The position numbers and the translations under genes were made by a program. 64,000 bases of DNA, taken from positions 32,181,199-32,245,198 of the forward strand of contig CM067353.1 in the NCBI GenBank assembly GCA_034190875.2, given 5' to 3'. Below, in pieces: positions 20,741 through 33,700 of the stretch. Below the pieces are notes generated by a model. The model was not told the origin of the DNA. It saw only the letters and a program-made list of their open reading frames with translations, and did no database searches. Position 1 is the first letter of the stretch; each line of letters starts with the position of its first letter. Source of the DNA: Urechis unicinctus. Lineage: Eukaryota > Annelida > Polychaeta > Xenopneusta > Urechidae.

Positions 20741-23700
20741 TGTGAGCAGAAATGGAGCATCTTAGCCATATCATGCAACTGTTTGATGACTTTATTGACA
20801 ATAACTTCCTGCTAACGTTTGGCCAGGGGTTTAGCTGATCGGTGACGTTTATATTTATAGAACTTGTTAGCTGCAACAAGTCAAAGCTGCGGTTATTAAT
20901 TCCTTTGAATTGTTTGAATATTGTACAAGGTACAACCAACTAAACTGGCTCATTTGTAGAGATAATAAGAATTTTTGTCTATATTTACTCTCTGTAGCGC
21001 ACATCACCAAAGCACACCACCATGTGACCACTCATGTAATTAGCGCTAGGAATATATAAAACGATCTGATGACTGCGCTTGCCCTAATGCAAAAGTCAGA
21101 GCTCAAGGTTAAGTGGCAATATTTAACATAACGTTTAGAAAGGTATATGCATTGGGTGATTCAGTTACCACCGTCGGGTGGCCATATCTGCCATAACGTA
21201 TACCGGGTGTTCATATTAACGATTAAGCCCGACGTTATTGCTCCAAGTCGGTCCAATGCGTGTTGTTGCTATAGAAGGTCTGCAACCGTAAATAAATGGA
21301 TCGATTCCCATCAGCTTATAAATGATATGACTGTAGAAGTAGCTGGCTTAAGCTGTCAGGATATCACATGAAATGATGGTCTGGGTACAGTTCCACTGTG
21401 AGCTACGATCACCCCATAAACCTTTTTTTTTACAATCGCAGATCGCGACAAGTACTTAGGGGATATTCACGCACAGCTTGTTGGGCTAGCAACGCGGCCA
21501 ACTAATGTCTTGTTCTAACAATCATCCCTGTCGTCATTGCCTGGGTTCAATGCCTGCTGTCGTGATTGATGTTGATACTCTTATGTGCATTTAATATATC
21601 AAGCTATCACACACACGTGATGTCTATATAGGTGCTAATTGGACTGGTAGATCCTTAAGGTGTCGTCATTAGTAACCAGATACAGCTGCATGCATATCAA
21701 CATCCGGACAGAGGCGTTGTCGCACGCAGATGGCAAGAAGCAATACAATTGTTCCATGATGTTATCTAGTACGGTATCATGATCACTGATTAGAACGACG
21801 ATGATATTCATGTACCTTGAAAGCTCTTTGAACAGTCGTTAGTAAATAAGATCTTAAACATTACTGAATCAATGATGGAAGATATCGATGTAGCGCTACA
21901 TAGCTTAAACAAGCATTACTCTTGATGGCATTGGATCTCTAAGACCATGTACATCAAGATCTAAGACTTAAGTTAACCCAACACCTACCTTACTGCACAC
22001 CTAGGAGTACAATGTTGTATCCCACAACCAGAAATATAAATCAGTATCGAATTCATATTTATCTAGTAATGATCTACCTATTTGTACAGATATGCAGAGA
22101 CAGCATAACCCAACGAGGACGGCATACATTGCCAACATGGAGCTGCCATGCTCAACGAGAGGCTCCTGAAAGTATTATCTATAGCGCCCTAGCACGACAT
22201 TCCATTGACACCATATTGAACGTATGGCTCTTGCATGCCCATTATACGATATAACAGCAGCAATTTATGGCACCATGACGTCAGACCGTATTAATGTTGG
22301 CTCCTTGCATTCTAGGAAAGGATCGTTTTTTTCATTAACAAAGCCAATATATTTAGCTCTATGTTGTTCTCCGGTTCCAATACATGTTTCGATAGTTACG
22401 TAATATTCCCACAAAATCCATTCTAGATAGGCAGGTTGACTGACGCTTGCATTACCCGTTGCTTCTAAGGTAGTTTACGCATAATAAGGTCCCAAAAAAT
22501 AGTCCGTGATTTGTATGTTCTTCATTCGATCAGCATTAATTTATTACGGCGTTGGAGGCAAATGTAACATTATCTAATCGGTACGGTGTTCTTCGGTACG
22601 CAGCAGGTGTCAGTGTCCTTTTGTGGACTGTATTTCCCGACAATGTCTGAATATGAAAGTGCAGTCCGGTGAAGCACTGATGAAATTATATCCAGTACAT
22701 CAAGTCAACAAGTCTGAAAATATCATTATAATCCTAGTAAATTGATTGATGCAATAAGGTTTAGTTGGGAACTTTAACGCCCATTTGTTTCTATTTGCCA
22801 AGCATCGTCCCATAGTTTGTTTTTATTGGAAGCATGCAACCACTTCATTTCTTTTAAACCTGGCCAATTTGTGCCGTAATATGCCTTGCAATATGTGACC
22901 ATCGAAAAACCTAATGAATACAATCCTGGATGGGGATGATATCACGTAAATACGACATTGTGCTAAGAGCTACTCTCAGTATGTATCATGCTGCCTTAAT
23001 AGGGGCACATCGCGACGGCCTTGCGTTGATTATTGATGAACAGATCCGGGCAGATAGATCGATATTATTCTTATAACATCAGAGCAACCCAAAACAAGAT
23101 GTTTGGCATTAAATGCGCTGAATGAAAAAGGTATATCCCTTTCCCATTATATAACACATATGAAGTAATATGTACCATTTATCGGCGCGGAAGTGATTAG
23201 AATAGCTGCACATTTTCGCTGTGGTTGTTCTAGGTTTTGATTGCACCAAAAGCCCCTATTGGAGTAATAATATAGTATATTTCACAAAAACACAGTTCCT
23301 TTGATGAGTAATGGGGAATATTCTCTAAGCAAAACAACTTATATTGCTTGCATGATTGATGAACAAGTGAATGCAAAGGAAATGTCATAAATGGTGGGGT
23401 TCTGCAACACAAGCAATCAATTATATCAGACGTCTATAAAAGGCATGCAGTGACAGTTGTTGGCCCACGTAATCGGTTCTCACGGTCATAATGCAAAAAT
23501 ACAACGCATTGTACTTGCGGTATTGATTTAAATATATACATGTTTTTTCCGTATTTCTAGCAGGTCTTGAACGTCGTTTACAAGAACCTCAGATTCATCA
23601 CCCACAAATGACATCGGCTTTATTCCCAGGCTTGCATGTTTTATGATGCAACTAAAGTTTAGTAAATATAACTTGTGGCGCCCATCTGCTAGCTAGTCAT

Positions 23701-23978
23701 ATTGGTATGATTGTGGCAAGGCGGTTAGATTTGAATTCCGTTCTGTGTGTTGGATAGTGATATTTAGAATTCGGCGTTATACATGAGAACGAGCTGCAAG
23801 ACAGATGCACTAAGATAGAAATTGGTATAGAAAGCCGCAAGCGCTTGTCCTCGTCTCAACTCCACCAATTAAGTACTATCGACATAACGAATACAGCAAA
23901 TAGACCACTGAAAGCATTTACAAACAGTCATATTTGACTGAAGCAATAATTAAATAATACCAGGAATATCAGCAGAGA

Positions 23979-24131
23979 ATGAATGGTATGCCACGAGCAG
24001 GAGAATGTAGCCAAGTACACTGAACACACAGCTCACTGTGGTACCCATCATACTCATCAGGTTCAGTAAGGCGTATATCGCAATTCACCCAATCTCGCCA
24101 TAGATTCGATACCGCAATACACCTCGCCAGT
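23979..24131 (-). pseudogene. More decayed duplicate of YIPF5-like exon B
   Basis: On the minus strand TGEVYCGI (for [12 protein letters not shown]), then a frameshift, then [25 protein letters not shown] follow exon B. The acceptor CTGCAG is now CTGCAC, so the splice site is gone. The flank (23.6-23.95 kb) matches the flank of the 10.8-kb copy, so these two are duplicates of one array unit that carried the exon. Confidence 0.85.
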
Positions 24132-24231
24132 GTGCAGCAAGCAATATGCACTGTCTGCTTAGACAATTCAAATAGTGTAAGAGTTGAATGCAGCAAAAAA
24201 TGTTTCATGGTCATGACACTAATCTTCATTC

Positions 24232-25560
24232 CACTGAAGCAGCCTGGCTGTCATATACGATAGCAAGGATCCTCGCTATATACATTGAAAGTATACACAA
24301 GTAGACACGCGTAATGATGCGCGCATGCTAATCACCGCCGTCAACTGTTATTAGTACAAGTCTCACGATGTTCATGTCGCAGTCATTTGATGCTAAATCT
24401 GCCCCAAAGTCTATAATAGCGCACGTGAACATGTGGGCATGTTAAACCAATTAGTCTGATATACACACGTAACAGTGAATTTATGATAGTATTGCCTTCA
24501 TTATAATTAGATGATGACAGGAAAATATATTGATCAGCAAGTGGCTTATCACGCTAGTACAATGCTCGTCTAAAAGCTGGAACCCTGAACATTTGGCACA
24601 AATGTAGATTTTATTATCTGGCTGTGGCACCTATTGCCGTTGAATCATATCTTTGTGATTGAAATGAGAAATTATACATGGCATGTTTGATGTAAGAACA
24701 ACAAAAAAGTGACCGGCATTTTCTGGATTTGTCTAACCTCTAGTTGCGTCCCTGGGATGATGTACACTTTTTAAGTGCAAATGAGCTCTTTTTTAACGTA
24801 AAATGCATGTTTTCAAGAGCTATTATAAGCTAAAGACACTGTCACAAAGTGTATAACGTTGTATATGTTCTCCTCGGATTCTATAATATTCAGACTGGTT
24901 GAATGACCACTAACCTTTAGAGCGTACTTGACTATACTCTCTACGCGTGAAAGTGCAGATTGATACACACGACCCTGTTTCATTGTTCTTATATTGCTCT
25001 ATATGGCACCATACATAAATCTCGGAGGCTGTACCAAATGTACTCGACAACATCTGGCATGAAATGCTGATTGAACTTTACGAGACCTTGCTATGGAACA
25101 ATCAATCCCTCAATCGATTCCATTGTTATGATCATACCTTGTCGATAATAATGTCTCTAGGTAAACATGACTATTCATCTACAAGAGGAATGCCTAACAA
25201 TCACCGAGAGACAACAGGGGTTGGTACCATTTCCTGTTAATCGTTTCTGTCTGCATGCAACTGACTCGATTGCCAAGACGTTCTCATGAATTACCATAAT
25301 AATGTCTACGATCATGGTTTACCTCCTATATTGTTAATTATTCAAAGTATAAAATACCTTTGAACAATGCAAATATGCAGGTATATCAATATTTATGATA
25401 TCGATATGTCTGTTCGCATTGTGGATGGTATCAATGAGTTAATGTGGCTAAATGTTCACGAAAAGTGTGTATTGACATGGCTCAATAACGCTGTCATTTT
25501 GTGGTCTAATTGTGGCATATACGCTTTCTTGTACCTACAAGTCCCTTCTTAAGCTTTGTA
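24232..25560. other. Non-coding span, nothing recognised
   Basis: AT-rich DNA. Only short open frames are present (the longest is 61 residues at 25,367-25,552), with no splice-bounded exon and no partner that I could anchor elsewhere in the window. Confidence 0.45.
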
Positions 25561-26029
25561 AGTTATCAGGAACAACGTGTTAATTGAGACTTTTTCCAGC
25601 GACACGCTTAACTGGAAAAATAGCGCCACAATGTTACTTTCATGGAAATTAATAACGTACTAACTCGGCTACTGAGCGCAACAGATTTAGGTTAAATTGA
25701 TGGCGTTATTTCGATAACACAGATCATAAAGAGCGCATTGATGAAATGTTTTAAATAAATATAATAAAACAGTCACATGGAGATGTTATTCGAGAGCTTT
25801 ATTCATCATCATGAAATATTAATGGTTGCATTTCATTGCAATGTACATAAACTTTCACCATATATGACTGGTACGAGCCACTAGACACATTGTTGTTGCT
25901 GTGCTGTTATCCCTACAGTGAGTGATGTTTTCCTGTGGAGAGTAACAACAATAATCAAATCTGCCCAAGAAATCAGATATGATAACAATGTACTACAACA
26001 TCTTCTTAGATATATATATACGAACAGGT

Positions 26030-26059
26030 GGGTGGGGGGGAGGGGGTGGGGGCGGGGGG
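26030..26059 (+). other. Predicted G-quadruplex tract at a copy breakpoint
   Basis: Five runs of three to seven G are separated by single bases (T, A, T, C), which satisfies the canonical quadruplex pattern with one-base loops. It sits between 26,020 and 26,060, where the two large duplicates part and rejoin. The partner has about 700 bp of other array DNA here (41,985-42,698) and no G tract. Confidence 0.9.
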
Positions 26060-27818
26060 TTGTAACATTTCGTAAAAAGAGCAGCCGAACGCGGCATGTA
26101 TGACGCACTCTACCTCTGATATAGTCAGGGTATCCCACAGTAGGCGTCTCCAATGTTATTCAGAAACATTCGGTTTAAATTGCGCAGGAGTTATTGTTGT
26201 CATGACGATACATAGTAAGACGAATCAAGGGACGCTAAAAGTGATGGCCTTGACTTTTCTACCCCTTGTCCAGAAGTCTTGCCTGATGTGCATATGTCGA
26301 CTGTTTACGGTGCCTACAATCATGTTTTCTAAAATCATTGCTGCCCAGACGTACAGCCCTATGTCCGGTGTCAACGCAACAAATTGATCAATACCTGAAG
26401 CAGTCCAATAGTCCCTTTATCTCCCATACCTTGCCAAAAGCCGGTAGAGCAGGACAATGCGACTGTGGTCTGGAGTATCGTGCTGGTTGACGAGTAGGAT
26501 GGCAGGGCTGTATGTTTCTTCAAAGATATTGCCATATTGACAGGACCAAAGAAGGCTAGACTTAGCATTTGTCGATTAAATTATACAGTGCTTAAATAAT
26601 TTTCGCACCAAACGATCACATCTTGAGCCATTAAGATACTAATACAAAAATTCATTTTGTATTACTATATATAGCTCAAACGTATTCATATTGGCAATGA
26701 CCAATTTTCTATCGCCTGCTTACAATTTGCTACGATATACTGACTTAATTGTGAAAACTCTATCGTCGTGTGTCTAAAAATTCATATGATATCCGTGTTT
26801 TGACGATAATTAATGTGATATGGCCTACTTTCAAAATGCAGTTAGCAGGTTAATAAACATAAATAAGTGCTCCAGAAAACCAGGCAATATATTGATTTCG
26901 TCCACGTGAAGCTCTAATACATCTCAAATTAATTTAACGTCCGTCTCAAATTAATTTAACTGCTGATTGCGTTATCCTTCACCTGCAGCTACAACCGTGA
27001 TCACCACAGCCAGATGCCGCTCTGACACCACCTATTTGCAATCACTTGCATCTGGAGTCAATAGTTTACTGCCATGCCCCTGCTCCCGCTGATATTAGGT
27101 TGTTATCGGCATACCCACAATACCAAACCCTTGCGTTTCTTCTTGGAAATACCACCTAGTTGTCGTCAGTAGCTGTGGTGAATGCTAATGTGACATGAAC
27201 TACGAACTTTATACGAAAGACAAGCCACACGAAACGCCAAACGCGAGGGGTTGAGCTAATGACGGTCTGCTCACATAACGGCCTCATACATCGGGAGTAT
27301 GCAGAGAAACCGATGAACAAGAGCTACTTACTAACATACCTCACATCTCCAACATTAACCAGCAATGATAATGTATACTCTTTTGGCATAGAGCAATTCG
27401 CGTCCTCACCAGGACATATATTTTATTCATCAATAACCTAATACGCATTTCAAATCCATACGGTAAACGTCTGTAATGTATGAGTATTTGTGTAAGAAAC
27501 TATGTACGAGGTTGTCATGACGGATCTACCCCACAATGGTTGTGTAGGCGCCACATCATAACCTCATAATGATAGCACATATAACTAATGCGTTGTGCAA
27601 CTATTGAAAATTCCAATCAACAATATCATGATGTCCATAGGCAGGCTTCAAAGCTGCGATTTACGGCATAACCCGTCTGTTTGTATTATTGTAGGTCCTA
27701 CAGAGTATTAGAATTAAGAATAACAATGAACCTTTCAGCAACAAAGCCTGCAAATTGAATGTTGTTTACCCAAATACTTATCAATGTTATGATAGTCATT
27801 TAATATTCACTGGAAACC

Positions 27819-27836
27819 CCTCTCCATATGGAGAGG
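27819..27836. other. 18-bp perfect palindrome
   Basis: CCTCTCCATATGGAGAGG is self-complementary over all 18 bases and centred on an NdeI-like CATATG. It lies just before the 82-bp tandem duplication and is not in the 44.8-kb partner. Confidence 0.8.
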
Positions 27837-27839
27837 CTT

Positions 27840-28004
27840 GGTTGATTTATGCAACCCCACACCATAGGTACCACTGGATTCGTAAGCGGGTCCCTGGCAT
27901 CACTCCAAACTTTTGAGGGTCGGTTGATTTATGCAAGCCCCAAACTAAAGATACCACTTGCTTCTAAGTCCGGTCCCTGGCAACTGCCCAAGCTTTGAGA
28001 GTTC
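27840..28004 (+). repeat. 82-bp tandem duplication private to copy 1
   Basis: Units at 27,840-27,921 and 27,922-28,004 both begin GGTTGATTTATGCAA and share GATACCACT- and GGTCCCTGGCA-type words with divergence. The partner at 44,826-44,900 has only one unit, closest to the second. Confidence 0.85.
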
Positions 28005-30162
28005 GTCATTCACAGTTGACAGACCGCGTCAACATTAACCCATTTCTGTGTTAGAGAACAGAACGTTAGAAGGAAGCATGTGTCAACTGCTTTCTGGATG
28101 TTTATTTGCAACCATCATATTGTCATACGCCTGTAACTCTGACTGATTGGTAAGGCACTTTACCTCACAGGTATTTCCATCCGCCAAACAACCTGGGTGA
28201 TATGAAGGCAGCTGGTGCAAGAACCATTGAGGTGAAAGAGTTTCTATGGGGGGAATGGTAAAAGTGGAATGGAAAGAAGAAATGTGAAACGGAACTGCTT
28301 CACTTAAGGCTGTACCTTGCACTGAACGAAAAGTCGAATGAGAGGCGAGCCAAATGTCCAAACGCTGGTTCGTTTCAGGAACATTAGCAGCTTAAATCAC
28401 TGCAAATAATAACATATGGATAGTGGGACGTCTGATATCCTGTCGTAATGGTGTTATAACCGTGGACGACCATTTGCTTTTCAGATATGTTTGGCCAGCA
28501 CAATGCAATGGTCGTTGATGAATACCGCTTGACAGTTACTACCTAAGACATGACTCTATTTCCGCAATAGATAACAAAATGGCAAACGTCCCCTTTTGAA
28601 CTTGCAGAGAATATTTCATTGTCACAGTGAGTATTCGTCCGAATCCGCATCAATTTGGCAATTTGCAATCGTGCCAGTGATAGTGTGCTTAGCGCGCCAG
28701 GTACCACGCTACCTCGTTCGGGAGACATCGTGACGGCTTTGTGGAGACAATAGAAATCCAGAAACCCATATATGCATGATCAAATATATTAATCGAATAT
28801 GCAATACATATTCTCCGGTGAAACATAGCTCTACACAACCTTTAACTATTTCAGCTTGCCAGTTTATAATCATGGAGAGAGCGCAATAAGAAGGCTCATG
28901 TTAGCAGTTATGGCCAAACACTTATTGTGTTTTACGGCATACTCGATGTTAACGAGTTCATGTTAGTCCAGCTTCATCGAGACTTAGCTGATCGCATAAT
29001 CAGCTAATGCGGTTGAGGGTGACAGTAACAACAGAGCCACTGCATAAATGGTAATGTAATCGGCCCAGCATTTAATATGGGCAGTTCAAGGCCATAATGG
29101 CGTTCAAGAAGGGAATGTCTTTGCTGCAACCATAAGCAAAAATGTTGTCAAATGCGCCAAATGAAAACAGTCCAAATAATACAAAACAATCATACATAAA
29201 TTCTGTCAAATGAACAACTTGTTTTGCTGCACCGCGACATTGATTCAAATGCACGCATTGTACTGCGGCAATTTGAGGTTCTGAGCTTTATACAAAAGTC
29301 CTCTTATAAAAATAATTGAATATCCATCAATGAGATTTTTTATATGAATAATGGTGGATATTTGCTACCCAACTACAGAGATCATTGTTTGTGCATTGCG
29401 TTTGTGTTTAACAGGAAATCAACAAGGTGTGCGGTGACAGCTACTTGCGCCAGTCGGCTGCTTAATTGCAATGAAATACATTGTGTCGTGTTGATGATCT
29501 CATACCTATGCCAGTGATGTGTTTGAATTCGATTTCATTGGAAAGAGCAGTTTGAAGGAAAATCCAAAAACAACAACGCCACAATCAATTTATTGGGATA
29601 GATGCTTAACACCTTACAGATCAGCATTAAGTGCGCTAGAAATAGACTGCTGAGAGCAAATGCAAAACATAATAATAAGTAATAACCTTATGTCACGGTC
29701 ATCATGACTTTATTAGTCATGATAAAGGTTGATGTTTCATGAGAGCCTGTTTTGCACAGAGCGACCTTGTCTTGCGCTATTGAGAAGACCGTTATCTCCG
29801 CTACCAAGCCCAATTTTACTGCTTCCAGGTCCAATTTATTTGCAACTGCCATATTGGCATTTGCCAGCGGCTCCAACTCGCAGTCTGCCCGGGGAGACTA
29901 CCCTGTAAAAATTTATCGCCGCACCAATCATTTGTAGCGTCATTCAATCACACACGGTGGTGATTTATGGCAATGACGATGTAAAGCCAAAGCATAAGGT
30001 GACCTATTCTGGAATATAATAGTGGCAAGGCGTGAGGTGGGCCTGTGTGGAGCAGGGAGGTTGTTTACGACGGCATCAGCGGCGCGCAGTATGACGAGAA
30101 GCGTGGTGATGTCCGACATCAACTGCTCTTGATAGTTTCGTCCAGATACCTAACATACCTAT

Positions 30163-30190
30163 TTTTTCTTCTTGGAGGTGAGGAACGATT
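30163..30190 (+). repeat. Short TTC seed (unexpanded sister of the 13.6-kb microsatellite)
   Basis: TTTTTTCTTCTTGGAGGTGAGGA follows block g here. The equivalent sites at 47,220, 38,240 and 52,750 also hold a few TTC units ahead of a GGA-G or GAAGA stretch. Confidence 0.75.
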
Positions 30191-30559
30191 TCATCTACAT
30201 TAAACGCTCGGTCATATTTGCAGTTTTATGACTTATTTGATAGGTCACGTGTTCATGTATCTGCTGTCTGGGCGTGCATACATGTCACATAGGCATAAAT
30301 GTCAGCAAGACAAAATGTAATCATCAACCAATCTACTTACTAACGTATTCTGCAGACGACAAACTAGGCATAAACATCATTATATTTGGGCTTTGTAGCG
30401 GCTTAAGTATTGTCCTAAGGTACGCGATTCGCCTGAAGCCCTGAATGCATAATTTGAATAAATTGTACTGAGTCGGTTGGTGGTGGAACAATTGATTGAG
30501 TTTGTAGCTGAATAAAAGCTTACCTCGGTTGTCTTTCTGTCATACTCGCCACGTGTAGT

Positions 30560-30900
30560 GTGTTTTCCCCTATTTTTTCTAACAGCGATCTTGTACTTTT
30601 CATGTAAAGCGTGACATACACAAAGCTGCCATGTGAGTGGGCATTGACTGCGGCAATAGGATATGCACATCGTGGGGCAATGATTTCCGGTCGTGCAAGA
30701 CCATCATTTGAAGCATCCAGCAGTTTTATTTATTCTGCCCGTCTGTGATTGCTGCGTATTTACTGTTCGTTCGTAATGGGGTGCATTTCCGTTGACCATA
30801 AATTCTTGCCACACAATGCGTGACAGGCGTGATCATGATATTGGCATGGTGGCTGCGGTGGCTATCTTTTCCTCGACTAGTTGTGATTTAGTACCGCTGC
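30560..30900 (+). repeat. Array block h, copy 2 of 6
   Basis: This follows block g as in the other units. GCGATCTTGTACTTTTCATG, GCAATGATTTCCGGTCGTG and GCCCGTCTGTGATTGCTG are shared closely with 47.66-47.87 kb and more loosely with 38.6, 53.2 and 59.2 kb. Confidence 0.82.
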
Positions 30901-31020
30901 TTATCACATCCACCCTTTAAACATGTACCTTACAGATTGTCAACCGCCAGCAGTCTCATCCATTCATCATACTTAACTAGGTGGACTAATGCTCTCCCTT
31001 GACCTAGTCCGGCAAAATAT

Positions 31021-32600
31021 TTGCTTAAATGGTCGAGCTGACGTTGGTTGATTACACTATTGCTTATACCACATCCTATGTGATATATGATGGAGGGATG
31101 CCAGTAGCCAGATGTTCTGATGCCATGGTATCTTATATCACTCTTGGACCTCTAGTTCGGTTGGCATGTTAAAGGCCGGCGCGTCAAATATGATCAAGTA
31201 ATCTCAGTGCAATTTCATGGTAACTGAAGAAAATGAACAATATAACTGATATATGTGACAAGGACCAGTGGCATTTACTGTTTTGTTGAAAATAAAGCAG
31301 TGAACATTTACACATGTAGATCAGATGCGTCAACCTGATCATCGCTTAAGGCAGGTTGTGCGATGCATCACCGTGCAACAGCAGGGCCATGGTCACTTCT
31401 GTTAACTTGATTCATCTACCTTAGGTGCACTCAGTACATAATCATAAATGCCTTTATTGCCGACGCAAATGTTGATCTGACTCTTTCTAAGTGCAGCCCA
31501 TAAAGACAACATTGATTAATACATCCAACAATTCCATATGCATTAGGTACACCAGGAACATTAACATTACTTTTAACTGATAATTTACTATGTAATTCCT
31601 GCTTTCATCGATATAAATGTATGGATATAATGCATGGCAGTTTACAGTTAACAGGGGGGGTGCAAAAGCAACGTACCAAGTATAACTGGTGCCAGTCGTA
31701 TGTATCAACGTTGATTTAATGCATTTTGGTGAATAGAATCACTTTTCCTTCCCGTATTCATAATACCCTGTTCTAGTCTGGTAATCAGAAGTGATGTCAG
31801 TGTGCTGCAAAATCCTCTACGCATACATACTAGACTTATGAGGTGTATTTGCCTATTTGTCATACATTAATAATTCAATTAATTGGATGTAGAACTCTTC
31901 TATAGCCAACTACTATATAAAAGCTGTGTATAAACATTTATATAAAGCTTCAGCTACATTCTCGACAAAACATGATAGTGTTATGTCAATATACTTATTT
32001 CAAAGTGAATCATTGACCAGGCGTTGTAAATAAAAACTCTACTTGGTGAGGATCCGAGATGCAACCAGTTTCAGATTGGATATTGTAAACGAGATAACAT
32101 TCATCAGTGGACATAAATTTGCACAGTTCTTCAGTGCCACAGCATCAAATTTCCTTCACGTGGGACATTGCGGTTTGACTTATTTATAATATCTGAAGCT
32201 ACAGCAGTAGCATCAATATCTGCAGCTGCAGTAACCCAGCTCATGTTCATTAACTTTTTGCCGTTTTCTCTTATTTCTCTTTCTCGAGTTGAATTGTGAC
32301 ATATCTCACGGTTATGGGAAGGTAAAGGGGATTTGCTTTGTAGTGAAGTGAAATGCAAAAAGCTTGGCTGCGGTAAGTGAAATCCATGCGTTAATACAGG
32401 CCAAATTTCTTGGCCTAAATGTATTTCTCCATCTGAATGTAGAGTGCATATATGCTTAAATCCCGCCGAATCACTTGAATACCTATTAATGTTACCCAAC
32501 ATGATACATAGTATCAACAAGTAACCATGGGTGGGAGTTTATCATAAACAGTTGTATGCAAAATCACTTTGGACCAGGTTTGAAAAAGTTCGTTTGATTA
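31021..32600 (+). repeat. Array block i, shared with 59,800-60,660 and partly 39,190-39,420
   Basis: AGATGCGTCAACCTGA-CATCGCTTA and GTGCACTCAGTACAT with GCAAATGTTGATCTGACTCT are found in order at 60,118-60,290. The left end (GATTACA-TATTGCTTATA) is also at 39,217. 32,060-32,520 resembles 60,990-61,240 and 61,620-61,680. The 129-residue minus-strand frame at 32,131-32,520 is not conserved in these copies. Confidence 0.78.
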
Positions 32601-33700
32601 TCCCGTGAGCTCTGTTTGCCTTGGTAGTCGCTTATTTTATTCAAAGCACAGAACACAAAGAGGCAATACAGAGGAATTAGTATAATATTTGACTCAGTCT
32701 CATTTCATTCATTACCAACAAATATCAACATGAAACCTCGTTGTCTCAAGCTCAAGGAATATAACACAATTGAATGACCGCCTTTTCAAGACTCGATAAA
32801 AAGAGTGAGGAGCAGTATGCGGTTATTTACAATGTGGTCATGTCATTGGGCTGTCAACATTCTGTAATTTCTTCTCACAATCCAGCTCTGATTGTCGTTG
32901 AACCAAGAGCATTCGTTGCACCCGTTCAAATTGCTCATTTATTTATCGGCTGAGCAAACGTGGCACTGAACATATCTGACGCTAGCAATTTGTATTTGTT
33001 ATAGCTTACAAGGTTTAGTAAGCGTTCTGGCATAAGCTGATTACATAAACTGGTATAATATAAGTCGTCCACATTAGGATTTTCCCTTAAGCGAACGTTG
33101 ATTTGGAACGAACGACAATCTTGATATACGCCTAATTGTGATAAATCTATTGGCCTGTGTTTAAAAGTTTCTTCTGACGGCTCTGACGGATCATTGCCCG
33201 AAAGAAATCTTTAAGTGACAAAGAGACTGCACAAAATTAGAACAGGTTACATTGCGATCAACACAATCACTTCACTTCAGTTACAGTAAATGAAAACACC
33301 CAACAAGCCGTCAGCTACAGTCAGCCTAGTTCACGTCGACTTCGTAAGGGTGCGAAATAAGTCATTTACGAAAGTGAGACATTTTATTCTGTTTATACAC
33401 CAAGATACAACACACATGATCGTAAATCGAGCAATGCTTGCCCGCCTCATATATGAACTGGACCTGACAGAGAGACAGTTGATGGCCAGCTCTCCCATTA
33501 TACGGTTCACATACCAGGCTAGCATTTCTCAATGGCGACCAATTAAACACTCCTTTAAAGAAGCGCCATGATATTAATTGAGTGGCTGAACATCAATGTA
33601 AATGCCAGACAATAAGTACGTCAAAGATTAATAATTTCACCTATAGGGATAGATCATCGAAAGGCAGAATATATTGCTCTTCATTTAGAGCTTTACCGAA
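32601..33700 (+). repeat. Array block j, copy 1 of 4
   Basis: Copies lie at 48,150-49,090, 53,930-55,000 and 61,780-62,930. All share CAGCT-TGATTGTCGTTGAA-CAAGA, the CACTTACGCCAGTCACAG-like words and AACTGGACCT-CA with a TGATGGCCAGCTC-like word (the last two not in every copy). Frames open through parts of some copies. Differences between copies are mostly amino-acid-changing, so coding function is not supported. Confidence 0.82.

Larger units (their letters stand above)
15211..27200 (+). repeat. Right arm of the long inverted duplication (longer version)
   Basis: This is the partner of 1-4,560, in opposite orientation and collinear. The sub-span 17.2-24.2 kb is also matched in direct orientation by 8.4-10.95 kb. 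The extra DNA relative to the left arm is interspersed, not one block: for example 19.1-20.7, 21.65-22.9 and 23.6-26.3 kb have no counterpart in 1-4.56 kb. The 118-residue frame at 17,695-18,051 has a counterpart at 3,150-2,953 (shared GSNLRRLLVLIG and GRLHGRH). Base differences between the two are mainly amino-acid-changing. Confidence 0.8.
25561..31020 (+). repeat. Segmental duplicate, copy 1 (partner 41,210-48,130)
   Basis: Collinear anchors are 25,690-25,780 with 41,650-41,740; 25,920-26,020 with 41,893-41,990; 26,050-26,700 with 42,698-43,350; 27,020-27,440 with 43,610-43,920; 27,830-28,540 with 44,820-45,350; 28,540-29,260 with 45,470-46,260; 29,500-30,160 with 46,500-47,220; and 30,300-31,010 with 47,320-48,120. 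Differences include indels of tens to hundreds of bases. Short frames are shared (for example MDIWLAS at 28,361 and 45,172, minus; GLIHREYAEKPMN at 27,285 and 43,764, plus), but their ends differ and no domain is recognised. Confidence 0.9.

Noticed and set aside
28083-28361. Minus-strand frame starting MDIWLAS shared with 45,172-44,924 as a conserved gene
   Set aside because: The frame differs in its C-terminal part because of indels and a tandem duplication, no domain is recognised, and the similarity is explained by the segmental duplication.
33290-33571. 93-residue frame with a partner at 48.89-49.05 kb (RQLM-SSP, IRFTYQA-ISQWRPIK)
   Set aside because: Between the copies most codon differences change the amino acid, and the other two strands/frames are equally open. 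The third copy (54.8 kb) is frameshifted.
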